Assembly: GCA_904424815.1 (NCBI GenBank)
Contig: CAJGBI010000001.1
Span: 327,010-391,009, forward strand
Reading direction: 5' to 3'
DNA length: 64,000 bases
Origin: Puniceicoccaceae bacterium Marseille-Q1082
GTDB taxonomy: Bacteria > Verrucomicrobiota > Verrucomicrobiia > Opitutales > Intestinicryptomonadaceae
The notes under the pieces were generated by a model, which was not told where the DNA came from, searched no databases, and saw nothing but the letters and a program-made list of their open reading frames with translations. Position 1 is the first letter of the stretch. Every line of letters begins with the position of its first letter. Positions 8,260-16,873 of this stretch are shown in pieces. Position numbers and translations under genes: made by a program.

Positions 8260-9642
8260 ATGGACGCAGCCCACGTCGAGGCTCTCGGCACCGAGAGGAT
8301 ATCGAAGCTCATCGTGCGCTATTCGATGCCCACGATGCTCTCGACCGTCGTGAACGCCTCCTACAATGTCGCCGACCGCATATTCGTGGGGCGCACTTGC
8401 GGCGAGGACGCGCTCGCGGCAATCACGGTGTGCTTTTCTCCGACACTTTTTCTGCTCGCGGTGGCCATGACGATCGGCCACGGCAGCGCCACTATGATTT
8501 CGATATGCCTCGGGGCGGGCAGGCGCGAGGCCGCCGAAAAGTTTCTGGGGCAGGCGGTGTTTCTGTTCGGAGTGTTTTACGCGGTCGTGGCGGCCGTCGC
8601 GCTCTCGTTGATGCCGCAAATATTGACGTTCTTCGGGGCGACCCCAAAAATCCTCCCCGACGCCTGCGCGTATTATTCAATAATCATAGGCGGTCTGATT
8701 TTCGACAAGATTTCCTTTGGTGTAAACAACCTCGTTCGCGCCGAGGGCAGGCCGGTCGTCGCAATGGCGACAATTCTCATCGGAGGGGCGACGAACGTGT
8801 TTCTCGACTGGCTGTTCCTCGTGAAGTGGAATTGGGGCGTGCGGGGCGCCGCCATAGCGACCGTCATAGCGCAGGCGTGCGCCTCCGCGTGGGTAATAGG
8901 GTATTATTTCAGCGGGAGGAACTTTTTGAAAATCCGCCTGCGCAACGTCCGCGCATTCCCGAGGCTTTTGAGGCAGATGGCGTCAGCGGGTTCGCCGTCC
9001 TTTATAATACAGGCGTTCGCGGCGCTCTCGGTTTCGGTGTTCGTGGTGCAGGCGCGCTCCTACGGGTCGGAGTCGGCGCTCGCGGTGATAGGCGTGTGCA
9101 CAACGGTGACGACTTTTCTCTTCCTGCCGATAGTCGGGCTGAGCATGGGCGTGCAGCCGATAGTCGGCTACAACTGGGGCGCCAAAAACTTCAAAAGGGT
9201 TCGCCGCGCGTTCTCCCGCGCGCTGTGGGCAGCCACCGCCGTGTGCGCCGCCGGATTTGCGCTTGCGGAGCTCTTCCCGGGGGCGATATTCGAGTTGTTC
9301 CTCGGTTCAGACTCCCCGCTGCTCTCCACCGGAGAGGGCGCGCTGCGGCTCATGGTAGCGGGCATGGCGTTTATCGGCGCGAACATTGTGGCGTCGGGGT
9401 ATTTCCAGGCCACCAAGCGCCCGGCGGTTTCCATATTCGTCACAACCCTCCGCCAGATAATATTCCTCGTGCCCGCCATGCTTCTGCTTCCGCGGATTTT
9501 GGGGCTCGACGGGCTGTGGGCGAGCTTCCCGATAGGCGACATAAGCGCGTTTTTTGCAACCCTGTTTTTCATCGTCCGCGAAATGCGCTCGCTGAGACGC
9601 AAAGTCGGGGAAGAGGAGGCGGCGCGGGCGCGATTTGCCTAA
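8260..9642 (+). CDS. MATE-family multidrug/metabolite exporter
   Basis: The 460-residue protein has about twelve predicted membrane segments and the two-half symmetry of MATE antiporters. Typical segments are SMPTMLSTVVNASYNVADRIFVG in the first half and IVGLSMGVQPIVGYNWGAKNFKRVRRAF in the second. These transporters use Na+ or H+ gradients to export cationic compounds; the substrate here is unknown. It begins 15 bases after tyrS. Confidence 0.9.
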   Translation: MDAAHVEALGTERISKLIVRYSMPTMLSTVVNASYNVADRIFVGRTCGEDALAAITVCFSPTLFLLAVAMTIGHGSATMISICLGAGRREAAEKFLGQAVFLFGVFYAVVAAVALSLMPQILTFFGATPKILPDACAYYSIIIGGLIFDKISFGVNNLVRAEGRPVVAMATILIGGATNVFLDWLFLVKWNWGVRGAAIATVIAQACASAWVIGYYFSGRNFLKIRLRNVRAFPRLLRQMASAGSPSFIIQAFAALSVSVFVVQARSYGSESALAVIGVCTTVTTFLFLPIVGLSMGVQPIVGYNWGAKNFKRVRRAFSRALWAATAVCAAGFALAELFPGAIFELFLGSDSPLLSTGEGALRLMVAGMAFIGANIVASGYFQATKRPAVSIFVTTLRQIIFLVPAMLLLPRILGLDGLWASFPIGDISAFFATLFFIVREMRSLRRKVGEEEAARARFA

Positions 9643-9726
9643 TTCCGTTTTTTGCGCGCCGAAAAAACCTCCCGCGCGGCAAAAAGATATTGAAAAGCGC
9701 GCATTTTTGGAAATACTCGGCGCAAT

Positions 9727-10929
9727 ATGTTAAGAAGGACTTTCATAGCCACTTTGCCGTCTTTCGTCGCGGCGGCGGCCCTCGGGCAGTCGCACATAGA
9801 CGCCGGCACCGTCCAGACGGAGGCGGGGCGGCTCGGCGTGCCCGTGTATTCCGTCGCGATAACCTCTCCCGACGCTAATTTGGCGGCTCTGGCCAAGCGC
9901 GCGTTCGGCCTTCACGGGAGCTATAAAATAGTCCCGCGGCAGAGCGCCCAGTTCGTGTTCGATTTCTCCCGCGCGGGCGCCAATTCCGTAAGGATAGCGA
10001 TTTCAAAGGGGCTTTCGTTCGAGAGCGTATGCGAGGGTTCAAGCGCGGTAGAGGCTCTCATGAAGGCTTGCGACGCCGCCGTTTTGCGCACGCTGCGCTC
10101 GCCAGGATTTTTCGCGGGCTCGATAGCGTTTTCATATTCGTCCGACAACTGGAATACTTCCGAAATATGCGTTTCGGATATCGTGTTCCAAAACGTGCGC
10201 ATGATAACGCGCGACAAGTCTGACTCCCTCATGCCGCACTTTTCGCCCGACGGCAGGAGAATCCTCTATACCGGCTATTACAGGACGGGATTTATGGATT
10301 TGTACTCCATAGATTTGGCGAACAACACGCGGAAGGTGTTCGCGTCGTTCAAGGGCAGCAACACGGGAGGGTCGTTTTCTCCCGACGGCTCGAAAGTCGC
10401 CCTCATTTTGACTTCCAGCGGAAACGCGGAGGTGTGGATTGCCAACGCTTCGGGCGGGGGATTCAGGAGGCTAACCAATAACAAGGCAACCGAGAGCTCC
10501 CCGGGATTTTCCCCCGACGGCTCGAAAATCGTATTCGCAAGCGACGACATGGGCGGCCCCCAGATTTACACCATGCCGTCTTCCGGCGGAAAGATGCGGC
10601 GCGTCAACACCCGCATGAGCGGCTACTGCTCCGAGCCCTCATGGAACCCGCGCGACCCTAACAAAATCGCCTTCACCGCGGCGGTAGGCAGGGGCTTTCA
10701 GGTCGCCGTGTACGACTTCGCGTCCCGCTCGTCCAAATGGGTGAGTTCGGGCGAGAACACTTCGGGCGCGGTGTGGCTCAACGACGGCAGGCACCTGATA
10801 TGCACAAAGTCAAGGGGCAAGGCCCGCAAGCTGTACGTCGTGGACACCGAAACCAACAGCCAGAAGCCCCTCCACACGTCGTCTTTCAACGCAAAGGAGG
10901 CGGACTTCGTGTACGCCCCGCGCCGATAA
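9727..10929 (+). CDS. tolB: TolB-like periplasmic beta-propeller protein
   Basis: The 400-residue product has a signal peptide (MLRRTFIATLPSFVAAAALGQ) and then a TolB N-terminal-like domain. Repeated propeller blades follow, each marked by FSPDG (HFSPDGRRILYTG, SFSPDGSKVALIL, GFSPDGSKIVFAS). TolB is the periplasmic part of the Tol-Pal system that helps outer-membrane constriction at division. No tolQRA or pal genes are nearby, so assignment to a working Tol system is inferred from the domain order and length only. Confidence 0.82.
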   Translation: MLRRTFIATLPSFVAAAALGQSHIDAGTVQTEAGRLGVPVYSVAITSPDANLAALAKRAFGLHGSYKIVPRQSAQFVFDFSRAGANSVRIAISKGLSFESVCEGSSAVEALMKACDAAVLRTLRSPGFFAGSIAFSYSSDNWNTSEICVSDIVFQNVRMITRDKSDSLMPHFSPDGRRILYTGYYRTGFMDLYSIDLANNTRKVFASFKGSNTGGSFSPDGSKVALILTSSGNAEVWIANASGGGFRRLTNNKATESSPGFSPDGSKIVFASDDMGGPQIYTMPSSGGKMRRVNTRMSGYCSEPSWNPRDPNKIAFTAAVGRGFQVAVYDFASRSSKWVSSGENTSGAVWLNDGRHLICTKSRGKARKLYVVDTETNSQKPLHTSSFNAKEADFVYAPRR

Positions 10930-10952
10930 AAACAATCCGCCCGCTCCCAAAA

Positions 10953-11558
10953 ATGAATCTCGTAACGCTCGACCTCGAAGGCGTGCTCATCCCCGAAATC
11001 TGGATAGCGTTCGCCGACGCCGCGGGAATCCCCGAACTGCGCAGAACCACCCGCGACGAGCCCGACTACGACAAGCTAATGCGCTACCGCCTGGGCATAC
11101 TCGCCGAGCGCGGCGTGAAGCTCGCTGACATAAGCCGCGTCATATCGGGGCTCGAGCCCCTCGACGGCGCGCGGGAGTTCATGGACTGGCTGAAGTCGAG
11201 GACGCGCGCGATAATTTTGTCCGACACGTTCGAGCAGTTCGCTGCGCCCCTCATGGCCAAACTCGGCTCTCCGACGCTATTCTGCCACGAGCTTGAAATC
11301 GCCTCCGGCGGCGCGGTCTCCGGATACCGCCTCAGAATGCCCGACCAGAAACGCAGGGCTGTCGAGGCCTTCCGTTCTCTCAACTTCGAGGTGATCTCCA
11401 CCGGCGACTCATACAACGACCTTTCCATGCTGCGCGCCGCCGACCGCGCGGTGCTTTTCCGCCCCACCGACAAATTCGCGGCGGAAAATCCCGACCTTCC
11501 CGTCGCGCGCGACTACGCCGAATTGAGGGAGTTTTTTTCGCGCTATGTCGGCGAATGA
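10953..11558 (+). CDS. thrH: ThrH-type phosphoserine phosphatase / homoserine phosphotransferase
   Basis: This 201-residue HAD-superfamily enzyme has the nucleophile motif DLEGVLIPE (Asp7 and Glu9), a motif II serine in [10 protein letters not shown], and a motif III region ([12 protein letters not shown]). ThrH proteins dephosphorylate phosphoserine and can transfer phosphate to homoserine. The glutamate in place of the second aspartate of DxD is characteristic of ThrH. It overlaps the start of purM by 14 bases, so the two are probably co-transcribed. Confidence 0.85.
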   Translation: MNLVTLDLEGVLIPEIWIAFADAAGIPELRRTTRDEPDYDKLMRYRLGILAERGVKLADISRVISGLEPLDGAREFMDWLKSRTRAIILSDTFEQFAAPLMAKLGSPTLFCHELEIASGGAVSGYRLRMPDQKRRAVEAFRSLNFEVISTGDSYNDLSMLRAADRAVLFRPTDKFAAENPDLPVARDYAELREFFSRYVGE

Positions 11559-12768
11559 CTTTTTTATGAAATCCCAAAAGACAAACGGCAGATACGCCGC
11601 CCGCGGAGTTTCGGCGGGCAAGGAGGAAGTCCACGCGGCGGTCGACAGGCTCGACAGGGGGCTCTTCAAGGGAGCTTTTTGCAAAATCACGGAGGACTAC
11701 CTCACGGGCTCGAAGACTCGCTGCAACGTTATACACTCGGACGGCAGCGGAACCAAGTCTATCATCGCCTACCTCCACTACAAGGAGACGGGCGACGCCT
11801 CGGTTTTTAGGGGCATATCCCAGGATTCGATTGTGATGAACATCGACGACCTGCTCTGCATAGGGGCGGCCGAGAGGATTCTAATATCCAACACCGTCAA
11901 CCGCAACGCCCGCAATTTCGGCGGCGCGGCCCTCGCGGAGCTCATAAACGGAGCGGAGGATTTCATCGCGCGCCTGCGCTCCCTCGGCGTGAAAATCTAT
12001 TCCGGAGGGGGCGAAACCGCCGATGTGGGCGACCTCACCGGAGCGGTAGTGGTGGATTCGTGCGCGGTGGCGGTCATGCGCCGCGACAGGGTGATATCGG
12101 GCGCCGGCATAAAGCCGGGGCTCGCGATAGTGGGGCTTTCATCGGCGGGCAGGGCAGCGTACGAGGACTTTGAAAACAGCGGAATCGGCTCAAACGGCCT
12201 GACGAGCGCTCGCCACGACATGCTGTGCCCGTACTACCGCGAAAGCTACCCCGAGACTTTCGACCCGAAAACCGACAAAAGCCTCGTATACTGCGGCCCG
12301 CACAGGCTCGACGACCCCCTCGAGGGCTCGAATATGACGGTGGGGCAGGCGCTTTTGTCGCCAACGCGGACTTACGCGCCCGTGATAATGAAAATCATGA
12401 AGAAGCGCCCGGGGCTCATAAAAGGGCTGGTGCATTGTTCGGGCGGCGGGCAGACCAAGTGCGTGCGCTTCGGCAGGGGCGTTCATTTCGTCAAGGACAA
12501 CCTCATGGAAGTCCCCCCGATTTTCAGGGCAATACAGAAGGCGAGCGGCACTTCCGACAGGGAGATGTTCGAGGTCTACAATATGGGGCACCGCATGGAG
12601 GTCTACTGCAAGAAATCCGACGCGGCGAAGGTCGTGGAAATTTCGGAGTCTTTCGGAATCGCGGCCCAGGTGGTCGGGCGCACCGAAAAGTCGTCGCGCG
12701 CGGACGGCAAAAACCATGTGACGATAATGCGAGCGGGCGGGGCGATAGAGTACGGCCCGCGGGATTGA
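11545..12768 (+). CDS. purM: Phosphoribosylformylglycinamidine cyclo-ligase (AIR synthase)
   Basis: The 407-residue PurM-family protein would close the imidazole ring in purine synthesis. Recognisable stretches include [19 protein letters not shown], the ATP/metal-binding [13 protein letters not shown], and [11 protein letters not shown]. It is longer than E. coli PurM (about 345) and resembles the ~390-residue form found in Bacteroidetes and related groups. The start could be 11545 or the in-frame ATG at 11566; the first overlaps thrH by 14 bases. Confidence 0.87.
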   Translation: MSANDFFMKSQKTNGRYAARGVSAGKEEVHAAVDRLDRGLFKGAFCKITEDYLTGSKTRCNVIHSDGSGTKSIIAYLHYKETGDASVFRGISQDSIVMNIDDLLCIGAAERILISNTVNRNARNFGGAALAELINGAEDFIARLRSLGVKIYSGGGETADVGDLTGAVVVDSCAVAVMRRDRVISGAGIKPGLAIVGLSSAGRAAYEDFENSGIGSNGLTSARHDMLCPYYRESYPETFDPKTDKSLVYCGPHRLDDPLEGSNMTVGQALLSPTRTYAPVIMKIMKKRPGLIKGLVHCSGGGQTKCVRFGRGVHFVKDNLMEVPPIFRAIQKASGTSDREMFEVYNMGHRMEVYCKKSDAAKVVEISESFGIAAQVVGRTEKSSRADGKNHVTIMRAGGAIEYGPRD

Positions 12769-12827
12769 CGCCTTGCGGGCGCGGCGCAAATCCGCCGCAA
12801 AATCCGGAAATTTCAAAAAAATAAAAA

Positions 12828-13937
12828 ATGTTAAAAGCAGGCATAGTCGGGCTGCCCAATGTGGGCAAGAGCACCCTTTTCAACGCCCTCACGCGCAGCA
12901 GAAAGGCGGAGGCGGCGAATTATCCCTTTTGCACGATAGAGCCTAACGTCGGGGTCGTGGAGGTTCCGGACGACAGGCTCAAGCCCCTCGCGCAGATCGC
13001 AAAGACGAACGTCATAATACCCGCTGCGGTGGAGTTCGTCGACATTGCGGGCCTTGTCGCCGGCGCGAGCAGGGGCGAGGGGCTCGGCAACAAATTTTTG
13101 GCGAACATCAGGGAGGTCGACGCGATAGTGCACGTCGTCCGGTGCTTCGACGACGGCGACATTCTGCACAGCATGGGCAGCGTCGATCCCGTCCGCGATA
13201 TAGAAGTCATAACGACCGAGCTGGTTTTGAGCGACATGCAGAGCTGCGAAAAGCAGCTCGAATCCAACTCCCGCAAAGCCAAGGGCATGGACAAGGAGGC
13301 CGTCAAGAACGTCGAGCTCTTGAAGCGGCTGATGGCGCACCTCGACGGGGGCAGGCCCGCCATTACGCTTCCGGACGTTTCGGAGGACGACCTCGCGCGG
13401 ATAAAATCTTTCTTTCTCCTGACTTCAAAGCCCGTGATATACGCATGCAACGTCGCGGAGTCCGACATCGGCGACGGCGGGGCGTCCAACGGGTATGTCG
13501 CCAAAGTGCGCGAGTTCGCCAAGCTCTCCCACGGCGCGGATTCGTGCGTTATATGCGCGCGGCTCGAAGAGGAGCTTTCGTCGCTCGAGCCGGCGGAGGC
13601 AAAAGAGTACCTTGCGGAGCTCGGGGCGGCGGACAGCGGAGTTTCGGAGCTGATCAGGAAGACCTACGATTTGCTGGGGCTGGCCAGCTACTTTACCGCG
13701 GGCGAGAAGGAGGTCAGGGCGTGGACTTTCAAAAAGGGAATGACCGCCCCGCAGTGCGCGGGCGTTATCCACACCGACTTCGAGCGCGGGTTCATCAAGG
13801 CGGAGGTTGTCTCATACGGCGACCTCGTCGCGGCGGGCTCCGTGCACAAGGCGCGCGAGGCCGGCACATACAGGCTCGAGGGCAAAGACTACCTATTCAA
13901 AGACGGCGACGTGGCGCTGTTCAGGTTCAATGTCTGA
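12828..13937 (+). CDS. ychF: Ribosome-binding ATPase YchF
   Basis: The 369-residue Obg-family protein has the P-loop GLPNVGKST at residues 8-16, a long coiled-coil insertion, and the C-terminal TGS-like domain (AWTFKKGMTAPQCAGVIHTDFERGFIKAEV). YchF binds ribosomes and prefers ATP over GTP. Length and motifs match the family. The resB gene follows after 3 bases. Confidence 0.95.
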   Translation: MLKAGIVGLPNVGKSTLFNALTRSRKAEAANYPFCTIEPNVGVVEVPDDRLKPLAQIAKTNVIIPAAVEFVDIAGLVAGASRGEGLGNKFLANIREVDAIVHVVRCFDDGDILHSMGSVDPVRDIEVITTELVLSDMQSCEKQLESNSRKAKGMDKEAVKNVELLKRLMAHLDGGRPAITLPDVSEDDLARIKSFFLLTSKPVIYACNVAESDIGDGGASNGYVAKVREFAKLSHGADSCVICARLEEELSSLEPAEAKEYLAELGAADSGVSELIRKTYDLLGLASYFTAGEKEVRAWTFKKGMTAPQCAGVIHTDFERGFIKAEVVSYGDLVAAGSVHKAREAGTYRLEGKDYLFKDGDVALFRFNV

Positions 13938-13940
13938 GGC

Positions 13941-14708
13941 ATGAAAATAGTCGCGCTGAAATTTTTCTACGCTCTGGCCTCGTCAAAGAGGCTCGCCGTG
14001 GGCCTGATGGTTTACGCGACTTTTCTGGTTTTCGTTGCGACGCTCGCGCAGAGGGAAATCGGGGTAGCCGCGGCGCAGGCCGAATACTTCGAGAGCTTTT
14101 TTTGCGTCGGTTCGCTCGGCCCGCTGAAATTCCCGCTCTTCGGCGGCGCGCTCGTCGGGCTTGCGGCGGTCGTCAACATTTTGGCGAGCGGCTGGCGGTA
14201 CGTCAGCGGGGGGCTTTTCGGCTTCGGCGCGTCGGTAGCGCACATGGCGCTCGTTCTCCTGATAGTCTCGGGCGCGTTGCAGTATTTTATGAGGGTGGAG
14301 GGCTCGCTCGTCCTGCGGGAGGGAATGTCGTCCGACACCATCGTGGTCGGCGCAAAAGAGGGCGCGGCGGGCGAGCCCGTCAAGCTTCCGTTCAGCGTTA
14401 AGCTCGCGGATTTTTCCGTCGAGCATTGGGATTCGAGCTCGACCCCGAAGAGCTTTTCGAGCAGGGTTGAATTTTCGCGCGGCGAAAACAGGTCGGAGCA
14501 GGTCGTTTCGATGAATTCCCCGGGCTCCTTCGGCGGCTGGACTTTTTACCAGATGTCGTACGGCGACGGCGGGAGGACGAGCGTGCTCGCCGCAGTCCGC
14601 AATCCGGCGCGGCTTCTGCCGTGGCTCGCGGTCGGGGCGACTTTTATAGGCATGGCGATAATGTTCCTGCCGAGGCTTTTTGAGAAAGGGAGGGGCGGGG
14701 ATGAATAA
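13941..14708 (+). CDS. resB: Cytochrome c biogenesis protein ResB-like
   Basis: This 255-residue membrane protein has N-terminal membrane segments, a periplasmic loop (VKLADFSVEHWDSSSTPKSF) and a last membrane helix near the C-terminus. That is a short version of the ResB/Ccs1 architecture. ResB works with CcsA to deliver haem to apocytochromes c in system II. Its stop overlaps the start of ccsA by 8 bases. The pairing with ccsA is the strongest support for function. Confidence 0.82.
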   Translation: MKIVALKFFYALASSKRLAVGLMVYATFLVFVATLAQREIGVAAAQAEYFESFFCVGSLGPLKFPLFGGALVGLAAVVNILASGWRYVSGGLFGFGASVAHMALVLLIVSGALQYFMRVEGSLVLREGMSSDTIVVGAKEGAAGEPVKLPFSVKLADFSVEHWDSSSTPKSFSSRVEFSRGENRSEQVVSMNSPGSFGGWTFYQMSYGDGGRTSVLAAVRNPARLLPWLAVGATFIGMAIMFLPRLFEKGRGGDE

Positions 14709-16569
14709 GGCGGCGTTTTCATTCGGAGCATTGATTTCGATTTTCGTCGCGCTTTCGCCTCTCGCAGTGTGGCAGGCATTTCTCGGCGACCCCCTGTACG
14801 ACTCGCTTTTCGGCCCGAGCTTCGGTTCCCTCCCCGTGCTGAAAGCGGGTAGGGTGATGCCCGTTTCGAGCGCGTCTGCGGACGTTCTGAAATCCATAAG
14901 CGGCAGTGCGACCGCAAGGGTCGGGGGCGGCAAGATTTCGTCATCCAAATGGCTCTGGACGCTGTCGGCTGACGCCGCGCGGCTCTCCGGAGAAAAGACG
15001 ATGCGCACCGACAACAGGGATCTCCAGAAGATTCTCGGCGTATCGGGCAGATATTTTTCGTACGACGATTTGGCCAAAAATTACGCGAAAGTCGAGGAGG
15101 CCGCCTCCTCCGATGGCAATCCGCCCCTCGCCTCCGCTGCGGCGGAGGCGCTCGAAAAGGGGCTCGCGTACGCCGTGGCGGCAAACGCTTTTTCGGTAAA
15201 GGCCCCCGGGGAAAAATCGGCGGTCTCCGGCGTGGAAAACTGGCGTAAAGCGGTCGATGAGGCCGCCGCGGAACTCAAGGCCGCGCGCGGGGAAAAGCGC
15301 GAGCCCAACCCCGCCAAGCTCTCCCGCGCGAGCGCCATGCTCGAATACCTGCGCGGCGTAGCCGAATTTGAGGGAGCGTATCCCGACGCCGCCGTTAATT
15401 CCATCGCCTATGGCTCGGGCTATTCAACCCCGACAAAGGAAATGCTTGATTTGAAGGCCTCCGAGCTCTCCAAGAGGCTTTTGAAAATTTACGCGCGCGC
15501 ATGCGACGCCATCGCCGCCGGAGACTCGGATTCCGCCAAAAGCGCGCTGTCCGAGGCCGATGAAATCTTTTCCAAGTCGGGAGGATTGCAGCGGCTGAGG
15601 CTGAAAGTCGAAAATTTCGCGAACGCCCTGTCGCCGTTTTTCGGGGGGTTCGTCCTCTATTTTTTCGCGCTCGCCGCTTTTGGGCTTTCGCAAATATTTT
15701 CCTCGCGCGGGGCTGCGCTGCGGACTGTCGGGGAGGTGTTTATGGCGTTTGCGGCGTTCTTGCAGGTTCTGGGAATCGCCCTTAGAATGTACATACAAAT
15801 GCGCCCGCCCGTGACGAACTTGTATTCGTCGCTGGTATTCGCCGGCGCGGTGGCGGCGGTTCTCGGAGCATACATATATTTCAGGAAAAAATACGTGTCG
15901 GCGGCGGTCGCCGCGTGCGCTTCGGGTCTGATGTCGCTTGTGGTCGCGATGAACCTGCCGTACAGCGGCGACACCATGGGCATGATGCGCGCCGTCCTGA
16001 ACTCGAACTTCTGGCTGACCGCGCACGTCGTGACGATAATGGTCGGATATTGCGGAGTGTTTTTGGCGGGGTTTATGGCGCAGGCGAGGCTTGTGGCAAA
16101 CGTCTTTTCGCGCGGAAATTTCGGGGCGATGACGGGAGATTCGGCGCGGACGGTGTTCGCCGTCCTCTGCTTTGCGCTGATGTTTACTTTTGCCGGAACG
16201 ATGCTTGGCGGAATTTGGGCGGATATGAGTTGGGGCAGGTTTTGGGGGTGGGACCCCAAGGAGAACGGCGCGCTCATGACAGTCCTGTGGACGGCGGCGG
16301 CCATACACGCCAAGAGCATGAGGCTGTGCAGCGACCGCGCGTTTCTCGGGTTAGCCGTGTTCGGGAACATCGTGGCGGCGTGGGCGTGGTTCGGCGTAAA
16401 CCTAATGGGGGTGGGGTTGCACGCGTACGGTTTCATAGAGGGCGGATGGTTTTGGTTTTTCGCCTTTGTGTGCAGCCAGCTGCTTACGCTGCCGCTCTGC
16501 CTTTACAAATTCAGCCCTCCTTCCGCGCCCGCCGCCGCGTCCGGCGAAAATAAAATTGTCGGAAAATAA
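14701..16569 (+). CDS. ccsA: Cytochrome c biogenesis protein CcsA (haem-handling, system II)
   Basis: The 622-residue membrane protein has an N-terminal anchor, a large soluble insert of about 290 residues (roughly 30-310) and then a bundle of membrane helices. The tryptophan-rich WWD signature WGRFWGWDPKENGALMTVLW near residue 510 marks the haem-handling protein family. With ResB upstream it would export haem and ligate it to CXXCH cytochromes. The ATG at 14701 is chosen because it overlaps the resB stop (translational coupling). The large Ala/Ser/Lys-rich insert between the first and later helices is unusual compared with short CcsA proteins. Confidence 0.88.
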   Translation: MNKAAFSFGALISIFVALSPLAVWQAFLGDPLYDSLFGPSFGSLPVLKAGRVMPVSSASADVLKSISGSATARVGGGKISSSKWLWTLSADAARLSGEKTMRTDNRDLQKILGVSGRYFSYDDLAKNYAKVEEAASSDGNPPLASAAAEALEKGLAYAVAANAFSVKAPGEKSAVSGVENWRKAVDEAAAELKAARGEKREPNPAKLSRASAMLEYLRGVAEFEGAYPDAAVNSIAYGSGYSTPTKEMLDLKASELSKRLLKIYARACDAIAAGDSDSAKSALSEADEIFSKSGGLQRLRLKVENFANALSPFFGGFVLYFFALAAFGLSQIFSSRGAALRTVGEVFMAFAAFLQVLGIALRMYIQMRPPVTNLYSSLVFAGAVAAVLGAYIYFRKKYVSAAVAACASGLMSLVVAMNLPYSGDTMGMMRAVLNSNFWLTAHVVTIMVGYCGVFLAGFMAQARLVANVFSRGNFGAMTGDSARTVFAVLCFALMFTFAGTMLGGIWADMSWGRFWGWDPKENGALMTVLWTAAAIHAKSMRLCSDRAFLGLAVFGNIVAAWAWFGVNLMGVGLHAYGFIEGGWFWFFAFVCSQLLTLPLCLYKFSPPSAPAAASGENKIVGK

Positions 16570-16615
16570 GCTTGTCTTCGGCGCGGGAACCGCCATAACG
16601 GAGAAAATAAAAATG

Positions 16616-16689
16616 CGAGGTGTAGCTTAGCCTGGTAGAGCGCTACGTTCGGGACGTAGAGGCCGGAGGTTCGAATCCTCTCACCTCGA
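16616..16689 (+). tRNA. tRNA-Pro (anticodon CGG)
   Basis: A complete cloverleaf can be drawn. The acceptor stem is CGAGGTG (16616-16622) with CACCTCG (16682-16688) and A as discriminator. The D arm reads GCTT...GAGC. The anticodon stem CTACG/CGTAG encloses loop TTCGGGA, giving anticodon CGG. The T arm is GGAGG-TTCGAAT-CCTCT. No CCA is encoded, so the 3' end must be added by nucleotidyltransferase. It lies directly upstream of the CRISPR-Cas locus. Confidence 0.95.
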
Positions 16690-16697
16690 TTTCTTTT

Positions 16698-16730
16698 AAG
16701 CCGCTTCCCCTACGGGGTTGCGGCTTTCTT
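16698..16730 (+). terminator. Terminator after tRNA-Pro
   Basis: AAGCCGC (16698-16704) pairs with GCGGCTT (16720-16726), and CCCC/GGGG pair inside the loop. The following TCTT tract is short. The hairpin separates the tRNA transcript from the cas operon. Confidence 0.65.
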
Positions 16731-16801
16731 GTGGATTCCGTTTGCCGTTTCTGACAAATGCTCTATGGAATATATTTTTTTGTATGATTGTAAAATAATT
16801 C

Positions 16802-16830
16802 TTGCGGACTTTTGAAAGATTAGGTATATA
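16802..16830 (+). promoter_or_regulatory. Candidate cas operon promoter
   Basis: TTGCGG at 16802-16807 and TATATA at 16825-16830 are 17 bases apart, in an AT-rich stretch (about 16740-16873) that contrasts with the GC-rich neighbours. The predicted start near 16837 leaves a leader of about 37 bases before the cas9 ATG. Confidence 0.5.
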
Positions 16831-16873
16831 TATGTCATTATATTTTATAGAATTAATATCTGGTTTTTAAATT

